Assembly: GCA_009781955.1 (NCBI GenBank)
Contig: WQUT01000005.1
Location: forward strand, 1-7,694
Length of the DNA: 7,694 nt
From: Pseudomonadota bacterium
Lineage (GTDB): Bacteria > Pseudomonadota > Alphaproteobacteria > Rs-D84
Direction of reading: 5' to 3'
The notes beneath the pieces were generated by a model. It saw nothing but the letters and a program-made list of their open reading frames with translations. It did no database searches and was not told the origin of the DNA. Made by a program: the position numbers and the translations under genes. Below, piece by piece: positions 5,205-7,694 of the stretch; within the stretch, counting starts at the first letter, position 1, and the number at the start of each line of letters is the position of its first letter.

Positions 5205-5954
5205 ATGATAAAATTTATCGGTTCTTTTGATACGGCCGAATCCTTGCCGAAAGCGGGGATTCGGGAGTATGCGTTCGTCGGGCGTTCCAACGTCGGAAAA
5301 TCATCGCTGTTGAATGCGCTGGTGGGACAGCGTATCGCCCGCACGTCAAATACCCCGGGCCGGACGCAGACGATAAATTTATTTGAATGGAGTGAGTGCG
5401 CGTGCCCTCCCCATAGGGGGGGGCTGTCCGGCGAAGCCGGACTGGGGGGGGCTTCTTCATCTAAAATAATAAAATCAGAAAATAATAATTTGAATTTGAA
5501 GCCCCCCCCCCTCGGCTGCTTCGCAGCCACTCCCCCCCTAAAGGGGGGAGATGCGACGGAGTGCGCAAACAAAAAAATTATCCTCGCCGACCTTCCCGGC
5601 TATGGCTATGCGCGGGCGAGCAAGGAAGAGCTGGATAAATGGGCGGCGCGTTTGGAAAAATACCTGTTGCATCGCGCGCAGCTGGAACGGCTGTTTATCT
5701 TGGTGGACAGCCGGCACGGATTAAAAGAATCCGACCGCGACATGATGAATTTCTGCGACGCGCATGCGATACGGTATCAGATTATTTTAACAAAGCTGGA
5801 TAAGATTCCAAAATCGGAAATAAAAAACCGCGAATCCGAGACAGAGGCCGAGGTTGCAAAACGCGGCGCGGCATGCGCGCGCGTCATCTCCACGTCGGCG
5901 GAAAAGAAAATCGGAATTGAAGAGTTGAAAAATGAGATTATCAAACCTATTTAA
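5205..5954 (+). CDS. engB: Ribosome biogenesis GTPase EngB/YsxC/YihA with a 55-aa in-frame palindromic insertion
   Basis: EngB is a small GTPase needed for large-subunit assembly in many bacteria. G1 is GRSNVGKSS (26-34), G2 lies in SNTPGRTQ (48-55), G3 is DLPGYGYA (129-136), G4 is the TKLD motif in the IILTKLDKI stretch, and G5 is near STSAEKK. All key residues are present, so the protein is probably functional. At 249 aa it is about 50 residues longer than the family norm. The excess is residues 67-121, between switch I and G3, encoded by a hairpin-rich element with an 8-bp flanking duplication. Removing 5402-5566 joins NLFEWSECA to NKKIILADLPG, a normal EngB layout of 194 aa. The start follows the SDR stop by one base and lacks a clear ribosome binding site, suggesting translational coupling. 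The end overlaps the next gene by 23 nt. Confidence 0.95.
   Translation: MIKFIGSFDTAESLPKAGIREYAFVGRSNVGKSSLLNALVGQRIARTSNTPGRTQTINLFEWSECACPPHRGGLSGEAGLGGASSSKIIKSENNNLNLKPPPLGCFAATPPLKGGDATECANKKIILADLPGYGYARASKEELDKWAARLEKYLLHRAQLERLFILVDSRHGLKESDRDMMNFCDAHAIRYQIILTKLDKIPKSEIKNRESETEAEVAKRGAACARVISTSAEKKIGIEELKNEIIKPI
5394..5566. mobile_element. Palindromic insertion element in engB with 8-bp target duplication
   Basis: Exact direct repeats GAGTGCGC (5394-5401 and 5559-5566) flank a 157-bp element. Its two ends are inverted versions of one layout: a C-run/G-run hairpin (CCCC 5409-5412 with the G-run 5416-5423; CTCCCCCC 5530-5537 with GGGGGGAG 5543-5550), a GC hairpin (GTCCGGC 5426-5432 / GCCGGAC 5436-5442, loop GAA; GGCTGC 5514-5519 / GCAGCC 5523-5528, loop TTC), and a G/C run ending in GCTTC or GAAGC (5444-5455; 5498-5511). 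The AT-rich centre is 5456-5497. Element plus one repeat copy is 165 bp, or 55 codons without stop. It encodes no transposase, so it would need trans mobilisation. Confidence 0.88.
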
Positions 5955-6213
5955 CCGTAATATTATAAAAGCGCATAAGCACTGCATGCATAACCGTGAA
6001 ATGCTTGCAAAAGACGATAGATGCGGGTGCTTTTATTGTTTAAAAATATTTAATCCGAATGAAATTACGGACTGGGTTGATCCAAAAGACGATACCGCGT
6101 TGTGCCCGTTCTGTGGGATAGATTCGGTGATAAGCGCGGGTTCTGGTTATCCCGTCACAAAAAAATTTTTAGAAAAAATGCATAAACATTGGTTCGGATT
6201 TAAAGATGTCTGA
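5932..6213 (+). CDS. Small CxCxxC/CxxC putative metal-binding protein
   Basis: This 93-aa protein has CGCFYC (Cys31, 33, 36) and CPFC (Cys58, 61), about 22 residues apart, which resembles a zinc-ribbon-type site with one spare Cys. His15 and His17 (KAHKHC) and a C-terminal HKHWF may also contribute. I recall the combination CGCFYCLKIF, TALCPFCGIDSVI, SGYP and EKMHKHWF as a conserved family of small cytoplasmic proteins of unknown function, but have not checked it. No signal peptide or membrane segment is present. The ATG at 5932 lies inside the end of engB (23-nt overlap); the N-terminal helix with KAHKH belongs to the family as I remember it, so this start is preferred over the ATG at 5986. 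The stop overlaps the addB start by 8 nt. Zinc binding is inference. Confidence 0.85.
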   Translation: MRLSNLFNRNIIKAHKHCMHNREMLAKDDRCGCFYCLKIFNPNEITDWVDPKDDTALCPFCGIDSVISAGSGYPVTKKFLEKMHKHWFGFKDV

Positions 6214-7694
6214 ATATAAAAACATCTTTTGCGCCAGCAATCCGGCGCGTCTGACAGACGCGCTGTGGCAAGTACTGGCCAACGTAGGGGCAAATAATTA
6301 TTTGCCCCTACAAAAGATTGAAATTGAACGAAACATTGATTTTTCCAACGATATCATTTTCCTTCCCAGCCGGCGCGCGGTGCGCAGCACCGAAAAAATG
6401 CTGGCGGAAAAATCCGGCGGCGCGGTCATGCTGCCGCGTCTTGTTGCGTTGGGTGAAGAAGCCGACGATGATGAATTCGCCGAAGACGAATTCACAGACG
6501 GCAAAGATATCGTGTCAAATTTGGAGTGCGCAATCGTTCTTGCGAAAATGCTGGACGCGGCGGAGGGGCTGGGTCTGCCGACGGCATTGGTCGTTGCGAA
6601 AGATCTGGTGCGAATGATGGATTATTTGGAGAACGAGAGGAAGGGGCAGAGCGCGGATATTGACTGGGTTAAGTTGGTTGGCGAACAATATGCCGGGCAT
6701 TTTCAAAAAAAGGCGAAGTTTCTGAACCTGGCGGCCGGCCTGATGCCCGCGATTTTTCCCGATAAAATTACCAATTCGCAAAAGCGCAATGCGGACATCC
6801 GCGGATGGATTGATTATTTGGGAAAGCAGGGAACGGGGAAAGTTATTGTTTGCGGCAGCACGGGCTCTGTGCCGGCGACAGCGGACTTGATGGAATATGT
6901 TTCGGGTCTGGAAAACGGATACATTATTCTGCCGGGGGCAATTCCCCTTCTTAGGATGGGCGGCCGCGAAGCGGCCGGGGAGGGTTTACCAGTTACCAAT
7001 CCGTATTATTCCGAATTGAAATTTTGCGACCGCATAAAGGTTGGCGCGTGCGATGTTCGGGCGATTGAAATCGGCGAATCCGCGATTGGTTTTTTCAATG
7101 CGGCATTTGGCAATATTGTGTCATCCCGCAGAGCGGCGTTAGCCGCGAGTGCGGGATCTGGTGGATTTGAGAGAGATACAAATAATAGTCATTCAAGCGA
7201 CAAGATCCCGCACTCGGACGCTATGCCCACCCCACGCGAACAAAGTTCGCGTGGGGACCCCGGGGCGCGTCCTCTGCGGGATGACATTAACTTTACCCGC
7301 ATAGATTGCGCGAGGGAGAGCGAAGAGGCCGAGGTTGTCGCCGAAATCACCGCGACCGCCGTTTCCGAAAATAAATCCGTTTTGATTATCACGCCGGATG
7401 CCGCGGGGAACCAGCGTTTGCGTGAATCTTTTGCGCGGCGCGGGATTGTGGCGGACTTTTCCGGCGGAACATCGGGCGCGATGGCCCCGCTCGGCCGCGC
7501 GATTTTGAACAGATTTGATGCGGAAATAAAAAACTCAATCCGTCTTCGTCCGCCATCGCTGCGCTCTGGCATGACTACGCCGAGACAAGAATTCAAAATG
7601 CCCGTAAAAGACTTGTTCGGGCTTATCAATGATTTTAATTTGGAATTTTCGGAATCCGATTTGCCAATCATTGAAAAGATCAAGGAAGCATCGG
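6206..7694 (+). CDS. addB: Double-strand break repair protein AddB, alphaproteobacterial type, N-terminal part (truncated by window)
   Basis: The frame is open from ATG 6206 to the window end (496 codons), so no stop is seen. AddB partners AddA in the helicase-nuclease that resects double-strand breaks for RecA loading. Family features are FLPSRRAVR (52-60, the degenerate nucleotide-site region), ALPR-like MLPRLVALGEE (75-85), a helical region to about 205, VCGSTGSVPATADLM (215-229) followed by IILPGA, and SEEAEVVAEI (372-381) leading to SVLIITPD (391-398) and LRESFARRGI. Full-length proteins are about 1000 aa; the iron-sulfur nuclease part would lie downstream. Four palindromic segments are embedded in frame at residues about 27-36, 246-261, 305-361 and 444-462. 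Start overlaps the previous stop by 8 nt. The uninterrupted frame implies an expressed protein. Confidence 0.88.
   Translation, partial: MSEYKNIFCASNPARLTDALWQVLANVGANNYLPLQKIEIERNIDFSNDIIFLPSRRAVRSTEKMLAEKSGGAVMLPRLVALGEEADDDEFAEDEFTDGKDIVSNLECAIVLAKMLDAAEGLGLPTALVVAKDLVRMMDYLENERKGQSADIDWVKLVGEQYAGHFQKKAKFLNLAAGLMPAIFPDKITNSQKRNADIRGWIDYLGKQGTGKVIVCGSTGSVPATADLMEYVSGLENGYIILPGAIPLLRMGGREAAGEGLPVTNPYYSELKFCDRIKVGACDVRAIEIGESAIGFFNAAFGNIVSSRRAALAASAGSGGFERDTNNSHSSDKIPHSDAMPTPREQSSRGDPGARPLRDDINFTRIDCARESEEAEVVAEITATAVSENKSVLIITPDAAGNQRLRESFARRGIVADFSGGTSGAMAPLGRAILNRFDAEIKNSIRLRPPSLRSGMTTPRQEFKMPVKDLFGLINDFNLEFSESDLPIIEKIKEAS
6284..6311. repeat. 28-bp perfect palindrome in addB
   Basis: The half-site GTAGGGGCAAATAA (6284-6297) is followed directly by its exact reverse complement (6298-6311). 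It encodes about residues 27-36 of AddB (VGANNYLPLQ). If TA were the duplicated target (6285-6286 and 6309-6310), removing 24 bp would keep the frame; that reading is speculative. Confidence 0.95.
6941..6988. repeat. Half-element related to the engB insertion, inside addB
   Basis: A 7-bp hairpin CGGCCGC 6961-6967 / GCGGCCG 6971-6977 with loop GAA is preceded by CCCC (6944-6947) and TTAGGATGGG, and followed by GGGGAGGGTTT. The order C-run, TAGG, GGGC, GAA-tipped hairpin, G-runs, TT matches one end of the engB element (5409-5455). It encodes about AddB residues 246-261 in frame. No clear target duplication is visible. Confidence 0.65.
7118..7288. mobile_element. Composite palindromic insertion in addB (57 codons)
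   Basis: Terminal inverted repeats of 15 bp, TGTCATCCCGCAGAG (7119-7133) and its exact complement (7272-7286), enclose a 14-bp inverted pair CGAGTGCGGGATCT (7146-7159) / 7203-7216, a hairpin GCGGC 7133-7137 / GCCGC 7142-7146, and an 11-bp hairpin CCCCACGCGAA 7230-7240 / 7246-7256. ATT occurs at 7115-7117 and 7286-7288; removing 7118-7288 (171 bp) joins FGNI to NFTRID in frame. The conserved AddB segment SEEAE follows ten residues later. There is no transposase gene and the frame has no stop. Confidence 0.85.
7534..7592. repeat. tRNA-trailer-type repeat inside addB, reverse orientation
   Basis: CCGTCTTCGT (7540-7549) and ACTACGCC (7574-7581) are exact reverse complements of ACGAAGACGG (871-880) and GGCGTAGT (850-857), the flanks of the second hairpin in copy A behind tRNA-Tyr. 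Between them GCCA 7552-7555 can pair with TGGC 7567-7570. The segment encodes about AddB residues 444-462 (Arg/Pro/Ser-rich) without breaking the frame. Confidence 0.6.

Noticed and set aside
7189..7683. Minus-strand 164-aa frame opposite addB
   Set aside because: It is the complement of the clear AddB frame and includes the palindromic insertion; no family match and no start context.

Overview
The window looks like a piece of an alphaproteobacterial chromosome, probably from an uncultured, host-associated (gut-type) lineage. This rests on an alphaproteobacterial-type AddB N-terminus, a penicillin-binding-protein-activator-like lipoprotein divergent from rsmI, a cysteine-rich repeat protein of a kind I associate with gut Alphaproteobacteria metagenomes, and abundant palindromic elements inserted in frame into genes, a habit best known from Rickettsia. 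The taxonomic call is inference.

Layout: positions 1-635 hold the C-terminal end of a cysteine-rich, probably secreted or surface protein. Positions 636-1342 form an RNA and repeat zone: a promoter, tRNA-Tyr(GUA), tRNA-Gly(UCC), a related palindromic repeat directly behind each tRNA, and an inverted-repeat-bounded block between them. Next come a small helical hypothetical protein (1343-1870, +) and the lipoprotein (1898-3553, -), which converge on a shared hairpin terminator. A divergent promoter region (about 3554-3605) separates the lipoprotein from a tightly packed + strand run: rsmI, an SDR oxidoreductase, engB, a small CxCxxC/CxxC protein, and the first 496 codons of addB, which is open at the window end. 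Gaps or overlaps in this run are 1-3 nt, 23 nt and 8 nt, so it is probably one operon. It mixes ribosome maturation (RsmI, EngB) with double-strand-break repair (AddB).

The most striking content is a set of palindromic, hairpin-rich elements inside essential or conserved coding genes, all keeping the reading frame. engB carries a 165-bp insertion between switch I and the DxxG motif, flanked by an exact 8-bp direct repeat. Removing it restores a normal 194-aa EngB. addB carries four palindromic segments in its first 496 codons. One shares its hairpin architecture with the engB element, and one shares its arms with the repeat behind tRNA-Tyr. This resembles the Rickettsia palindromic element phenomenon, but several structural families are involved and one has a clear target-site duplication.

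A second oddity is a pair of four-unit 7-bp tandem repeats, one in the first codons of rsmI and one in the signal-peptide codons of the divergent lipoprotein. A change in repeat number would shift the frame of either gene.
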